Positions 45,646-53,889 of a stretch of 64,000 bases of DNA are shown here, one piece after another (position 1 is the stretch's first letter; the number at the start of each line of letters is the position of its first letter). This DNA comes from Streptomyces hawaiiensis (GTDB lineage: Bacteria > Actinomycetota > Actinomycetes > Streptomycetales > Streptomycetaceae), in contig NZ_CP021978.1 in assembly GCF_004803895.1 (NCBI RefSeq), positions 8,742,001 through 8,806,000 of the forward strand, read 5' to 3'. The position numbers and the translations under genes were made by a program. The notes under the pieces were generated by a model. It had not been told where the DNA came from. It made no database searches and saw nothing but the letters and a program-made list of their open reading frames with translations.

Positions 45646-46759
45646 GGGGCCTGAGGCTACTGGCCACTTCCGACATGCCAGGCCCACAGCTCCTGCGGCT
45701 CGTCGACCACGGCCCACCACGTGGACCGTCCGAAACCGATAATTTCACCGACTGAGCGCCTGCCCGAAGCAAATACTGTGACGGTGAGCAACCGCTCCAC
45801 ACAATTTGGGCCCGAGCCCCCAAAGATGAACGAAGCCAATCGTGGGCTAGGCGCTGCGCGCCCGGCGCCCGGACGTCTTCTTGGCAGCGGCTTTCTTCGT
45901 GGTCTTCTTCGCGGTGGTCTTCTTGGCCGACTGCTTCTTCGCGGTCTTCTTCGGCAGCTCGTGGACGTCGGCGTCTTCGCCGCGGGGCTGTCCTGGCTTT
46001 CTGCACGGACTCGTTCAGGGCGGCATTCAGGTCCACCAGCTGGCCCGTCTTCTCCTCGGGCTCCTCCAGCTTCGGTGGCTCGCGGTGTTCGCGCTTGGCT
46101 TCGATGATCTGCTCGACGGCCTCGGTGTAGGCGTCGTGGAACTCGTCGCCTACTAGATCGTCGCTGGGCATGCTGTCCATGAGCGCGAGTGCGCCGTCGA
46201 TCTCCTCATCGCTCAACTCGACCGGCGGTGGTAGCAACTCCTCCGGCGACCTGATCTCATCCGGCCAGCGCATCGCGTGCAGAACGATCATGTCGTCCCG
46301 CACCCGCAGCAGGCCCAGCGGCTTCCGTCCAGACCAGGCGTACTTCGCGACGGCCACCTTGCTGCTGCGGTCCAGTGCCATGCGCAGCAGCTTGTACGGC
46401 TTCGCTGCGACCTGCCCGCTCGGGGCCAGGTAGTAGCCCTCGCCGATGCGGATCGGGTCCACGGACTCCAGCGGGACGAACGCTTCGATCTCGATCACCT
46501 TGGCTGTCGGCAGGGGCAGGTCGCGCAGTTCGTCGTCGCTGATCGGGATGACCTGCTCTTTGGTCAGCTGGTAGCCCTTGCTGATCTCGTTGTTGCGGAC
46601 CTCGCGGTCCTCGATCTCGCAGTACTTCCTGACCCGTACCCGGCCCATGTCCTCCAGGTGGTACTGGTGGAAGCGGATCCGGATCGAGTGGTCCTCGGTG
46701 GCGCTCTGGACGTTGATCGGAACGGTCACGAGACCAAAGCTGATGGCACCTGACCACAC
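45629..46759 (-). CDS. ku: Ku DNA end-binding protein with frameshifted tail
   Basis: The first 253 residues form the complete bacterial Ku core: MWSGAISFGLVTVPINVQSA, RFHQYHLEDMGRVRVRKYCE, ALDRSSKVAVAKYAWSGRKP, LLRVRDDMIVLHAMRWPDEI. Ku forms a ring on double-strand ends and recruits ligase LigD for end joining. After VQKARTA the frame changes: the expected Lys/Thr-rich tail (RGEDADVHELPKKTAKK…, ending at a TAG at 45847-45849) is intact but one frame away, separated by one extra C near 46004. The read protein instead ends in an Arg- and Glu-rich tail. The core should still bind DNA; the tail, which helps threading and ligase stimulation in other species, is altered. Confidence 0.85.
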   Translation of the reverse strand: MWSGAISFGLVTVPINVQSATEDHSIRIRFHQYHLEDMGRVRVRKYCEIEDREVRNNEISKGYQLTKEQVIPISDDELRDLPLPTAKVIEIEAFVPLESVDPIRIGEGYYLAPSGQVAAKPYKLLRMALDRSSKVAVAKYAWSGRKPLGLLRVRDDMIVLHAMRWPDEIRSPEELLPPPVELSDEEIDGALALMDSMPSDDLVGDEFHDAYTEAVEQIIEAKREHREPPKLEEPEEKTGQLVDLNAALNESVQKARTAPRRRRRRPRAAEEDREEAVGQEDHREEDHEESRCQEDVRAPGAQRLAHDWLRSSLGARAQIVWSGCSPSQYLLRAGAQSVKLSVSDGPRGGPWSTSRRSCGPGMSEVASSLRPHGHSD

Positions 46760-46984
46760 GGTTCCTCCGCGGCTACCCCGAGCAACACCAGGCTATGAGG
46801 GCAACCACAGCCGCGCATGTGCACCACAGGCCCCGGGGGAGGAGTCGCCCTGGGGCCCGGCTTTGGAGTCGTGCTGCTCAACGACAGCGCGCGTCAGGTG
46901 TCACGCGGTGGCCGGCTGCGGCATCTCCAGCACCTCGGCGATCTTCCGAGCCAGCTTCGCGACGTGAGGCGGCAGGTAGCTGTC

Positions 46985-47229
46985 CAGGGCCCGCGGACGC
47001 GGTGGCGCTGGAGGCCCGCAAGGCCTCCGAGGGCGAGACCGCCGAGCCGCCCCTGCCAGTCCCGTCCGCAGACCCGGGCGATGGGTTTGCTGCGACGGTG
47101 ACGTTCCTGTCCGACTGGAAGCTATCCCACCTTTCGCCCGACGACCGGCCGCTGCCGTCGGTGGCCCACTACGACCAGCTCCTGCAAGGCCGTGGCCGCA
47201 CGGCCGGGCGCGAGAAAGAGGGGTCATGA
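46985..47229 (+). pseudogene. istA: IS21 istA, extreme C-terminal relic
   Basis: Only about the last 75 residues of IstA remain, starting ADAVALEARKASEGETAEPP and ending just before istB (stop overlaps its ATG). Upstream of 46985 the sequence changes abruptly; on the minus strand it reads YLPPHVAKLARKIAEVLEMP, the end of another unidentified gene. Confidence 0.75.
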
Positions 47230-48030
47230 CACTGCGCAAGCGCGGACTGACCGAAGAAGCCGCCATCGCCTCGATCGACCAGGCCTGCCGCCTGCTGCGG
47301 CTGCCCTCCATCCGGCAGCAGCTCCCCGAGCTGGCCGACGGCGCCGCCCGCGACCAGATGTCGTATCGGGCGTTTCTGGCCGAGCTGCTGATGGCCGAGT
47401 GCGACGACCGGGCCCGCCGGCGTTCCGAGCGCCGGATCAAGGCCGCCTCCTTTCCTTGCGACAAGTCCCTTCGGGCCTTCGACTTCGACGCCAACCCGAG
47501 CATCGACCCGGCCACCGTCAACACCCTGGCCACCTGCGACTGGGTCAAGAAGGGCGAGCCGCTCCGCCTGATCGGCGACTCGGGCACCGGCCAAGTCCCA
47601 CCTGCTGATCGCACTGGGCACCGAGGCCGCGATGCAGGGCACCGGGTCCGCTACACCCTCGCCACGAAACTGGTGAACGAGCTGGTGGAAGCTGCGGACG
47701 AGAAGCTGCGGACGAGAAGCAGTTGGCCAAGCCTATCGCCCGCTACGGCCGCGTCGACCTCCTCTGCATCGACGAACTCGGCTACAACTCGACCGCCGCG
47801 GCGCGGAACTGCTCTTCCAGGTTCTGACCGAACGCGAGGAGACGAACAGCGTCGCCATCGCCTCCAACGAGTCCTTCAGCGGCTGGACCAAGACGTTCAC
47901 CGACCCCAGGCTCTGCGCGGCGATCGTGGACCGCCTCACCTTTCAACGGCGCGCGATCACCCAGACCGGCACCGAGTCCTACCGCCTGGCCCACACCAAG
48001 GCCCAGGCCGAACGCGCCGAGGCCAGCTGA
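47226..48030 (+). pseudogene. istB: IS21-family helper ATPase istB with frameshifts
   Basis: The N-terminus is well kept (GLTEEAAIASIDQACRLLRL, SYRAFLAELLMAECDDRARR). The Walker A region reads RLIGDSGTG and then shifts out of frame near 47590; the rest lies in other frames (TLATKLVNELVEAADEKLRT; LLFQVLTEREETNSVAIASN). A repeated AGCTGCGGACGAGAAG near 47690-47716 marks a small duplication. It cannot make an active protein. Confidence 0.8.
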
Positions 48031-48158
48031 CCGACCGACACGCAGCCGGGGCCGCCCGATAACCAGCCAAGCCTGGAGACGGTGCGAACTGTTAAGGGTG
48101 ACCGCAGGTCATCGCCCTGGCGATGCCGAAGGCGCCGTGCAACTGCGCAGGAAACGGC

Positions 48159-49052
48159 TCAGACGACCACGACCCGGCGCCCGCGCGTGTGACCGGCTTG
48201 GCTGTCGATGTGGGCCGCCGCGGCCTCGGCGAGTGTGTACGACTTCTCGACCGGGATGTGGAGCTTTCGCCGCGAGATGAGGCCGGCGGCCTCGGCGAGC
48301 GCATCCGGCACGCTCCCGGCCACGCCGGAGAACCGGACACCGAGCTCCGGCGCATCGAGATCGGCGATGGAGATCACCTTCTGCGGGTCCCCGGTCAGCT
48401 CGACGAGCTCGCGGATCACGCCCGAGCCGGCGAGATCGAGGGCCGCGTCGACATGGCCGAGCTGCCGCACTCGCTCGACCCAGCCCTCGCCGTACGTCGT
48501 GGCGAGGGCTCCCAGGCTCCGCAGATAGTCCTGGTTCGCGGCCCCGGCGGTGCCGATCACCGTGATGCCGCGGTCGCGGGCGATCTGCAGCACCGCCGAT
48601 CCGACTCCCCCGGACGCACCGCTGACCAGCAGCGTCTGTCCGGGCTGCACACCGGCCTCGCGGATGATGCGCAGCGCGGTCTCCACCACGGAGGGGTACC
48701 CGGCGGCCTCTTCGAACGTCAGACCCTCAGGCATACGGGCCCAGGCCGATAGCACGGCGAACTCGGCATAGGTGCTGGAGCCTTCGCCGAACACGTGGTC
48801 GCCGACCTCGACCCCGTCGACGCCCTCGCCGACCTCGTCCACCACCCCGGCGGCGTCCAGCCCGACTCCGGCGGGCAACTCGATCGGATGGGCCTTCAGG
48901 ATCTGGCCTTCACGGACCCTCCAGTCGACGGGGTTCACGCCCGCCGCCCGCACGGCGATGCGTATCTGGCCGGGGCCCGCGTGGGGCTCCTCGGCATCTA
49001 TGAGTTGCAGAACGTCCGGGCCGCCGAACTCGGCGAAGCTCACTTTTTTCAT
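48159..49052 (-). CDS. NADP-dependent quinone-oxidoreductase-type MDR enzyme
   Basis: A 297-residue zinc-free medium-chain dehydrogenase. It has VDWRVREGQILKAHPIELPA in the catalytic domain, VSGASGGVGSAVLQIARDRG as the NADP-binding motif (near residue 140), and a C-terminus IDSQAGHTRGRRVVVV. Such enzymes reduce quinones or enones. It is divergent from the TetR gene at 49124, with a palindrome between them, so the pair is probably a sensor-enzyme module. Confidence 0.9.
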   Translation of the reverse strand: MKKVSFAEFGGPDVLQLIDAEEPHAGPGQIRIAVRAAGVNPVDWRVREGQILKAHPIELPAGVGLDAAGVVDEVGEGVDGVEVGDHVFGEGSSTYAEFAVLSAWARMPEGLTFEEAAGYPSVVETALRIIREAGVQPGQTLLVSGASGGVGSAVLQIARDRGITVIGTAGAANQDYLRSLGALATTYGEGWVERVRQLGHVDAALDLAGSGVIRELVELTGDPQKVISIADLDAPELGVRFSGVAGSVPDALAEAAGLISRRKLHIPVEKSYTLAEAAAAHIDSQAGHTRGRRVVVV

Positions 49053-49068
49053 GCGGGGGAACGTAGCA

Positions 49069-49122
49069 CCTAACCGTTAGGGTTTTGAAACTGCTCCGGT
49101 TTCGTACCTGATAGCGTTAGGG
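49069..49122. promoter_or_regulatory. TetR operator candidate between divergent genes
   Basis: CCTAACCGTTAGG (49069-49081) is a perfect 13-bp palindrome with a central base. A second related half-site, GCGTTAGGG (49114-49122), lies directly before the TetR start codon. Both lie in the 71-bp gap between divergent starts, the usual place for autoregulated TetR sites. Confidence 0.6.
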
Positions 49123-49123
49123 C

Positions 49124-49711
49124 ATGACCGTGCCGTCCGGACGCCGTGAGCGCAAGAAGGCCGCGACCCGCCAGAAGATCGCCGGCACCGCCCTGCGGCT
49201 CTTCCTGGAACGCGGGTACGACGCGGTGGGTATCCGTGAAGTGGCCGCTGAGGCCGACGTGGCCGTCACCACGCTCTTCTCCCACTTCGCCTCCAAAGAG
49301 GCCCTGGTTTTCGAGCAGGACGAAGACTTCAAGCAACGCCTCACGCAGGCGGTCACCGGCCGGGCGCCGCACGAGCCGCTCATCCCTGCGCTGCGCCGCG
49401 AGATCCAGGCCCTGGTGCGACATTGCACGGCGGACAGCGCCGCCCCGATCTGGCGCATGATCGACGAATCACCCGCCCTGCGGAGGTACGAGGAGTCGAT
49501 GAGGCTGCGCCACGCGGAGACGCTGGCAACCGCCATCGCCGCCGATCCCGAACTGTCACAGACCGCAACGGCGAGCCGGACGATCGCGAGGTTCGTGATC
49601 GACGCCTATTCGCTGGCCCGTGAGGCGGCCGATCCGGAGGCCGCGGTGGACGAGATCTTCCGGATGATCGAGGCAGCCTGGGAGGTCACCTGCCCTTCTC
49701 GGCGTGCGTGA
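49124..49711 (+). CDS. TetR-family transcriptional regulator
   Basis: A 195-residue regulator. The helix-turn-helix (about 10-56) reads KKAATRQKIAGTALRLFLER and VAVTTLFSHFASKEALVFEQ. The rest is an all-helical ligand domain. It probably represses itself and the divergent oxidoreductase gene. The stop is eight bases from the break of the Tn7-like transposon relic, so its 3' region was replaced. Confidence 0.9.
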   Translation: MTVPSGRRERKKAATRQKIAGTALRLFLERGYDAVGIREVAAEADVAVTTLFSHFASKEALVFEQDEDFKQRLTQAVTGRAPHEPLIPALRREIQALVRHCTADSAAPIWRMIDESPALRRYEESMRLRHAETLATAIAADPELSQTATASRTIARFVIDAYSLAREAADPEAAVDEIFRMIEAAWEVTCPSRRA

Positions 49712-49719
49712 GGAACTTG

Positions 49720-50196
49720 TTCCTCCAGGTAGGAGAGGGTTTTCGCGGTGGCGCCGGGCGGGACGAGGACGTACGCCACGGGTGCCGCGCCGTGGGCTGA
49801 TCCGGGCGGGGGCGGGTTTTTGCGGGTGTGGGCGAGGTGGCAGGTGCGGCCGACGTTCAGCAGGGCGGTGGTTTTCCCGGCTGCGGCGGGTCCGGTGACG
49901 ATGAGGGAGGGCCGTGCGGTGGTCTGCTGGTGGCGGCCGAGGATCATCAGGGTGCGGACCTGGGTGGCGAGCTGGCTGATGGCGGGGGTGCGGATGGTGA
50001 CGAACGCGGAGTGGTAGGCGAGGCGTTCGTCGCGGCTGCGGGGCGGGTCGCCGGGCTGGGGCGGGGCGGGCGGCTCGGTGGTGGCGAAGCGGTGCCAGCC
50101 TTGCCAGGTGGTCAGGGGCCAGGACAGCTCGGCCGCATCACTGTTGCTGGCGCCGACGGGTGTGCTGCCCGCACTCTGCGGGTTCGGGTTCACCAT
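49720..50196 (-). pseudogene. TniB/TnsC-like transposition ATPase, 5' fragment
   Basis: The reading from the ATG at 50196 gives PLTTWQGWHRFATTEPPA, then SLIVTGPAAAGKTTALLNVG (Walker A) and PVAYVLVPPGATAKTLSYLE. At about 49720 the homology stops and the frame runs out through the TetR gene. So only about the first 160 residues of the AAA+ ATPase remain. The ATG overlaps the end of the transposase gene. Confidence 0.78.
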
Positions 50197-52295
50197 TTGT
50201 CGGCTTCCTCGTATGCGTCGTAGAGCCCGAATCCGGCGGCCGTGGCGGGGCGGGTGTCGTCGTCGGGGAGGTCGTCGAGGTCGTCGATGCTGTGGTCCTC
50301 GCAGTGCTGCGCCGACTCGTCGGTGGCGGGGCCGGTGCCGTGGTGCGGGGGTTGTGCGGCGGGGACCGGCAGCGTGGTGGCGCGGGCGAGGAGGGCTTGT
50401 TCGGTGGTGGTGGCGTGGCCGGTGTGGACGCGGCGCATGAGCTGGTCGAGGGCGTCGGCGAGGCTGGCCTCGTGCTGCTGGCTGTCGTCGTGGTTGTTGT
50501 GGTGGGCGTGGGTGCGGATGTGCTGCCAGGTGTGGTCGTTGAACGGCTGGTGTACGTGGTCGCGGTGGATCCAGGGGATTTCGGTGAGGTGGCCGTCGGT
50601 GAGGCGGATCCAGATCTGGCGGACGTCGTGGGGGTTGTAGTGGTTTTCCCATTTCCCGCCTCGGCCGGCGACGGGGGAGGGCTGGCCGCGGTAGGGGGCG
50701 AGGAGATCGTGGTCGTAGGTGCGGTGGTGGATTGTGATGCCGGCGGGGGTGATGGCCTGCCAGCGCACGGGCAGCAGTTCGAGGTAGTCGCGGCCGGTGA
50801 GCGGGACGGGGACGTGTCCGGCGACGGCGACGAGCGCGGCCCACATCTGGTTGAGGGTGAGGGCCTTTCTCGGCATCATCGGGTGGCGCAGGCCTTCGTG
50901 GGGCCGGTGGTGATAGTGCACCAGCCATTCGTCGAGCAGGTCCTGCAGTTGGGCGACGCTGTAGCAGGCGTCTTTCTCGGTGTCGGGGCCGCGGCGGGTG
51001 ACGTCGGATCCGGTGTAGCCGGGCAGGTGCTGGCAGAACAGCGCGTTGATGGTGCCGAAGGTCCGCTCGACGATGCCTTTGGCGGTGGGGGCGTGGGGCG
51101 GGGCGGGCTGGACGCTGATGCCGAGGTGTTCGCAGGCGGCGGTGAACGCGGCGGAGACGAAGACTTTGCCGCGGTCGACGACGATCGTCTCGGGCAGGGC
51201 GACGGGCCGGGCCGCCGTGCCGGCCGGCCGCTCGTCGAGTGCGGCCAGCCTCTGGTGGGGGAGTGCGGGGGCGTGGTCCATGCGCAGGATGTTGGGCCAG
51301 GTGGGGCGGGCGGGGTGCGGGACGGCCATCTCCGCGAGCAGCAGGGCGGCGTCGACGGCCTTGGTCGCGCTCGGGCACAGCACGGCGGCGAGGATGGCGC
51401 GGGTGGCGACGTCGACGGCGATGGTGAGCTCCGGGCGAGCCAGGCGCCCGTCGTCGAAGAGGGCGAGGACGTCCAGGCGGGTGGTGTCGACCTGGACCTG
51501 TTCGCCGGGCCGCAACGCCATGGCGGGGGTGAACGCCCGCCCGTCGACGCTTGCCGGCACCTGTCTCACGGGCCCCGTGGGCAGTTCGCCGGGCCGGGCC
51601 AGAGCGGTGACGAGCCGGTACAGCGTGGCCTGGGACGGCGTGGGCACCGTACCGGGGCCGTGCCGGTCCTCCAGAATCTGGTTGATCAGGGGGAACAGGC
51701 CGTTGATGGTGCCTTTGGAACGCCCGCGGCGGCGACGCAGTGCCTCGCGGACGGCGGCGACGACCCGTTCGTCGGAACGCCCGGTGGGGCTGGAGGCGCG
51801 GGTGGTGCGGTGGTCGAGGAGTCCCCACAGGCCTTGTTTGCGGTAGGCGAGCCGCATGCGCTGCGCCGTGGTGCGCGACACCCGGCCAAAGCCGAGCGCG
51901 GTCAGCTCCTCGGCCTTGGCCTGCTCCCGCTCGGCCAGCGTGTGCCGCTCCGGGTCGTACTGCGGCCGGGCGACTCCTTCGCTGCCGGGCCCGCCGGCAA
52001 GCCCGCATTCGACTTCCCGCACGTGCCGCCGCCAGGCCAGCGCCTTCTCACGCGCTGCGGCGGGGGCGGTCTCGAACAGCCCCCACTGCGGGGCTGCCTG
52101 AGGCGCATCGGCCCCGATGACGGCGAAGCTGGGGTCGGCGAACAGGTGCCCGGCGAGCACGGCCTGGCCGCCTCTGTCCGGGCCGACGAGGTGGATCTCC
52201 TGCCCCGAAAGGGCGACCACCTGCCACGTCACGTCACAGAACCGGACCCGAGCACCGACCTTCACGGCCGGCCGGGCATTACGCCGCGCGCTCAC
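50190..52295 (-). CDS. TniA/TnsB-like transposase (Mu-type integrase core)
   Basis: A 701-residue transposase. It has an N-terminal binding region with VKVGARVRFCDVTWQVVALS, helix-turn-helix domains around RTTAQRMRLAYRKQGLWGLL, and a DDE integrase core: PGEQVQVDTTRLDVLAL, ETIVVDRGKVFVSAAF, PTAKGIVERTFGTINALFCQ. A Mu-transposase C-terminal barrel follows, then an acidic tail (SIDDLDDLPDDDTRPATA). The GTG start overlaps the stop of the TnsA-like gene (GTGA). The gene is complete although both its neighbours are truncated, so it cannot act alone. Confidence 0.87.
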   Translation of the reverse strand: MSARRNARPAVKVGARVRFCDVTWQVVALSGQEIHLVGPDRGGQAVLAGHLFADPSFAVIGADAPQAAPQWGLFETAPAAAREKALAWRRHVREVECGLAGGPGSEGVARPQYDPERHTLAEREQAKAEELTALGFGRVSRTTAQRMRLAYRKQGLWGLLDHRTTRASSPTGRSDERVVAAVREALRRRRGRSKGTINGLFPLINQILEDRHGPGTVPTPSQATLYRLVTALARPGELPTGPVRQVPASVDGRAFTPAMALRPGEQVQVDTTRLDVLALFDDGRLARPELTIAVDVATRAILAAVLCPSATKAVDAALLLAEMAVPHPARPTWPNILRMDHAPALPHQRLAALDERPAGTAARPVALPETIVVDRGKVFVSAAFTAACEHLGISVQPAPPHAPTAKGIVERTFGTINALFCQHLPGYTGSDVTRRGPDTEKDACYSVAQLQDLLDEWLVHYHHRPHEGLRHPMMPRKALTLNQMWAALVAVAGHVPVPLTGRDYLELLPVRWQAITPAGITIHHRTYDHDLLAPYRGQPSPVAGRGGKWENHYNPHDVRQIWIRLTDGHLTEIPWIHRDHVHQPFNDHTWQHIRTHAHHNNHDDSQQHEASLADALDQLMRRVHTGHATTTEQALLARATTLPVPAAQPPHHGTGPATDESAQHCEDHSIDDLDDLPDDDTRPATAAGFGLYDAYEEADKW

Positions 52296-52612
52296 CCGGC
52301 ACCTCCCTTCTTGCCCTGGTCGCTCCAGCCCTGCGGGCCGACGAGGATGCGTTCGTGCAGCGGCGTGTCCAGACCAGCCGCCAACCGGCCGTGCCACAGA
52401 GCGTGGAAGACGCAGGGAAGGGCTTCGATCGGGTCGCCGACCGCTTCGGTGCCCTCGACCAGCGGCCGCGGCCGCGTGAACGCCTCGACGACCGCCGCCA
52501 TCAGCCCCGGGCGGTCGGCGTTGCGAGGATGACGGTATCCGGCCAGCCATTTGAGGTTGGCGGCCAGGACGTCGTCGAGCGGCGGGAGGCGGCGGGTCTG
52601 TGCGGGAGGCGG
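52292..52612 (-). pseudogene. TnsA-like endonuclease subunit, C-terminal fragment
   Basis: Only about 105 residues remain: RRLPPLDDVLAANLKWLAGY, AAVVEAFTRPRPLVEGTEAV, and DTPLHERILVGPQGWSDQG. This matches the C-terminal region of actinobacterial TnsA-like subunits that travel with TnsB/TnsC-type genes. The homology stops at about 52612, where a marR fragment begins on the other strand. The catalytic nuclease part is lost. Confidence 0.6.
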
Positions 52613-52879
52613 GCCAATCCGAACGACCGCCGTTCCTCGATTGTCGAGCTCACCCCTGTGGGGCGGAAGCTGGTGGAGGGGGCGCTGAAGGTCTTCGAGG
52701 AGGAGCTGGAACTGCGGATCGGGTCGGTGATTCCTGAAGAGTCGGTACGCGAGGTGACCGCGGTCCTCAGTACGCTGCGGGCGGCCGGACGTGCTCTGGA
52801 TGCGGAGCGGAGGGCCGCGGGTCAGACGCCGGTGCCGGCGATGCGGGCGCCGAAGCAGCCCGGTCGGCCGGGCTCGTGA
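52612..52879 (+). pseudogene. MarR-family regulator, C-terminal fragment
   Basis: From the junction the plus strand reads NPNDRRSSIVELTPVGRKLV, which is the wing and last helices of a MarR protein, and then EEELELRIGSVIPEESVREV to the stop. The dimerisation start and recognition helix are missing; the transposon relic replaced them. Confidence 0.75.
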
Positions 52880-52885
52880 GCCAGG

Positions 52886-52951
52886 ACGTCCCGGGCATGG
52901 CAGCGGGGCAGGCAACCACGGTTGCCTGCCCCGCTGCCATGCCCGGGACGT
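52886..52951. terminator. 66-bp perfect palindrome, bidirectional terminator
   Basis: Arms of 32 bp (52886-52917 and 52920-52951) match without a mismatch and are separated by two bases. It stands between the convergent ends of the marR fragment (ending 52879) and the PPOX gene (ending 52958), the place for a shared terminator. The stem is GC-rich and exceptionally long. Confidence 0.75.
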
Positions 52952-52957
52952 TGTCGT

Positions 52958-53383
52958 TCAGTCGGCGATGCCGTTGAAGGCGATGACTTTGTCGATGTGG
53001 GCGCGGACGAGGAGGTTGCCGGGGCCGCCGTTGCGGGCGGCGTACTCCTGGGTGCGGTCTTCGCCCATGTAGCGGGCGCCGAGGAGGCCGCCCCAGTGCA
53101 GCATCTCGTCGGGGTTCGCGGAGGTCTCGGCGCGTCCTTGGAGGATGACGAACGCGTATGGGGGGTGGTCGTCGTCGACGCAGAGGTCGAAGCGTCCGTC
53201 GCGGGCGAGGTTGCGGCCCTTGACGCCGTCCTCCTCGGTGGTGAGCACGATGTCGTCGCCGTCGAGGAGGAACCAGACCGGTGTGACGTGCGGGCTGCCG
53301 TCGGCTTTGACGGTTGACAGCTTGCCGGTGCGGGTGCTGTGCGTGACGAACTCCCGCCACTGCTCGTCGGTCATCTTCCGCAT
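52958..53383 (-). CDS. PPOX-class (pyridoxamine-oxidase-like) F420/flavin-dependent protein
   Basis: A 141-residue split-barrel protein: STRTGKLSTVKADGSPHVTP and VWFLLDGDDIVLTTEEDGVK, then RFDLCVDDDHPPYAFVILQG and ILQGRAETSANPDE. Actinobacterial members use F420, FMN or heme and reduce small compounds. The ATG at 53383 is chosen; another at 53374 is possible. It is first of a run of small redox genes on this strand, the next being the NTF2-like gene, with a terminator hairpin between them. Confidence 0.88.
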   Translation of the reverse strand: MRKMTDEQWREFVTHSTRTGKLSTVKADGSPHVTPVWFLLDGDDIVLTTEEDGVKGRNLARDGRFDLCVDDDHPPYAFVILQGRAETSANPDEMLHWGGLLGARYMGEDRTQEYAARNGGPGNLLVRAHIDKVIAFNGIAD

Positions 53384-53418
53384 ACGGTGCCTTTCACTCT
53401 GGTGGGGCCGTTCGCCGG

Positions 53419-53443
53419 CCCCGAGGCCGGGCCGGCCTCGGGG
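53419..53443 (-). terminator. 25-bp perfect hairpin after the NTF2-like gene
   Basis: Twelve-base arms (CCCCGAGGCCGG and its complement) share a single central base and lie 14 bases after the stop of the upstream gene. It should end transcription before the PPOX gene. Confidence 0.65.
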
Positions 53444-53456
53444 CACGCAGTGGGTG

Positions 53457-53852
53457 TCAGCGGCCCCAGAAGGCGTCTTCGGCGCTCTGGTCGCCGGAAA
53501 AGAGCCACATCTCGGTGATCTTGCCGTTCTGGATGCGCAGGAGGTCCACGCCGTCCATGGCCATGGACGTGTCGCCGCGGCGTCCGGTGAAGTGGATGGT
53601 GGCGGCGACCAGGTCACCGTTGCCCATGAGTGAGTGGATTTCGTCGATGGCGAAGGTGCCCTGGCTGGCCTCCATCATGCTGCCGAGCATCTGGAAGACG
53701 GCGCTCTGGCCCTTGTGGTCGCCGGAGAACTGGTTGGCGCCGGGCTGGTGCCAGACGATCTGCTCGTCGAGGAGGCCGCCGAGGGCGGCCATGTCTCCGG
53801 TCTGCACGGCCTGGAAGTAGGCGCGGGCCGGGTCGAGGTTCGCAGTGGTCAT
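53457..53852 (-). CDS. NTF2/SnoaL-like domain protein
   Basis: A 131-residue cone-fold protein: ARAYFQAVQTGDMAALGGLL, then EQIVWHQPGANQFSGDHKGQ, and DGVDLLRIQNGKITEMWLFS. Members act as hydrolases, isomerases or binding proteins for small molecules. The ATG at 53852 fits the usual start; another lies four codons upstream. It is 37 bases from the MBL gene and probably co-transcribed with it. Confidence 0.88.
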   Translation of the reverse strand: MTTANLDPARAYFQAVQTGDMAALGGLLDEQIVWHQPGANQFSGDHKGQSAVFQMLGSMMEASQGTFAIDEIHSLMGNGDLVAATIHFTGRRGDTSMAMDGVDLLRIQNGKITEMWLFSGDQSAEDAFWGR

Positions 53853-53889
53853 CGCGCTCTCCATGGTTCTCGTGCGGGTTCGGTCGGGG

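Noticed and set aside
48123..48752. plus-strand open frame antisense to the quinone oxidoreductase
   Set aside because: No homology and overlap with a clear enzyme gene.
50160..52532. 790-codon plus-strand open frame
   Set aside because: It is the shadow of the TnsB-like transposase on the opposite strand, with Val/Gly-rich nonsense sequence.
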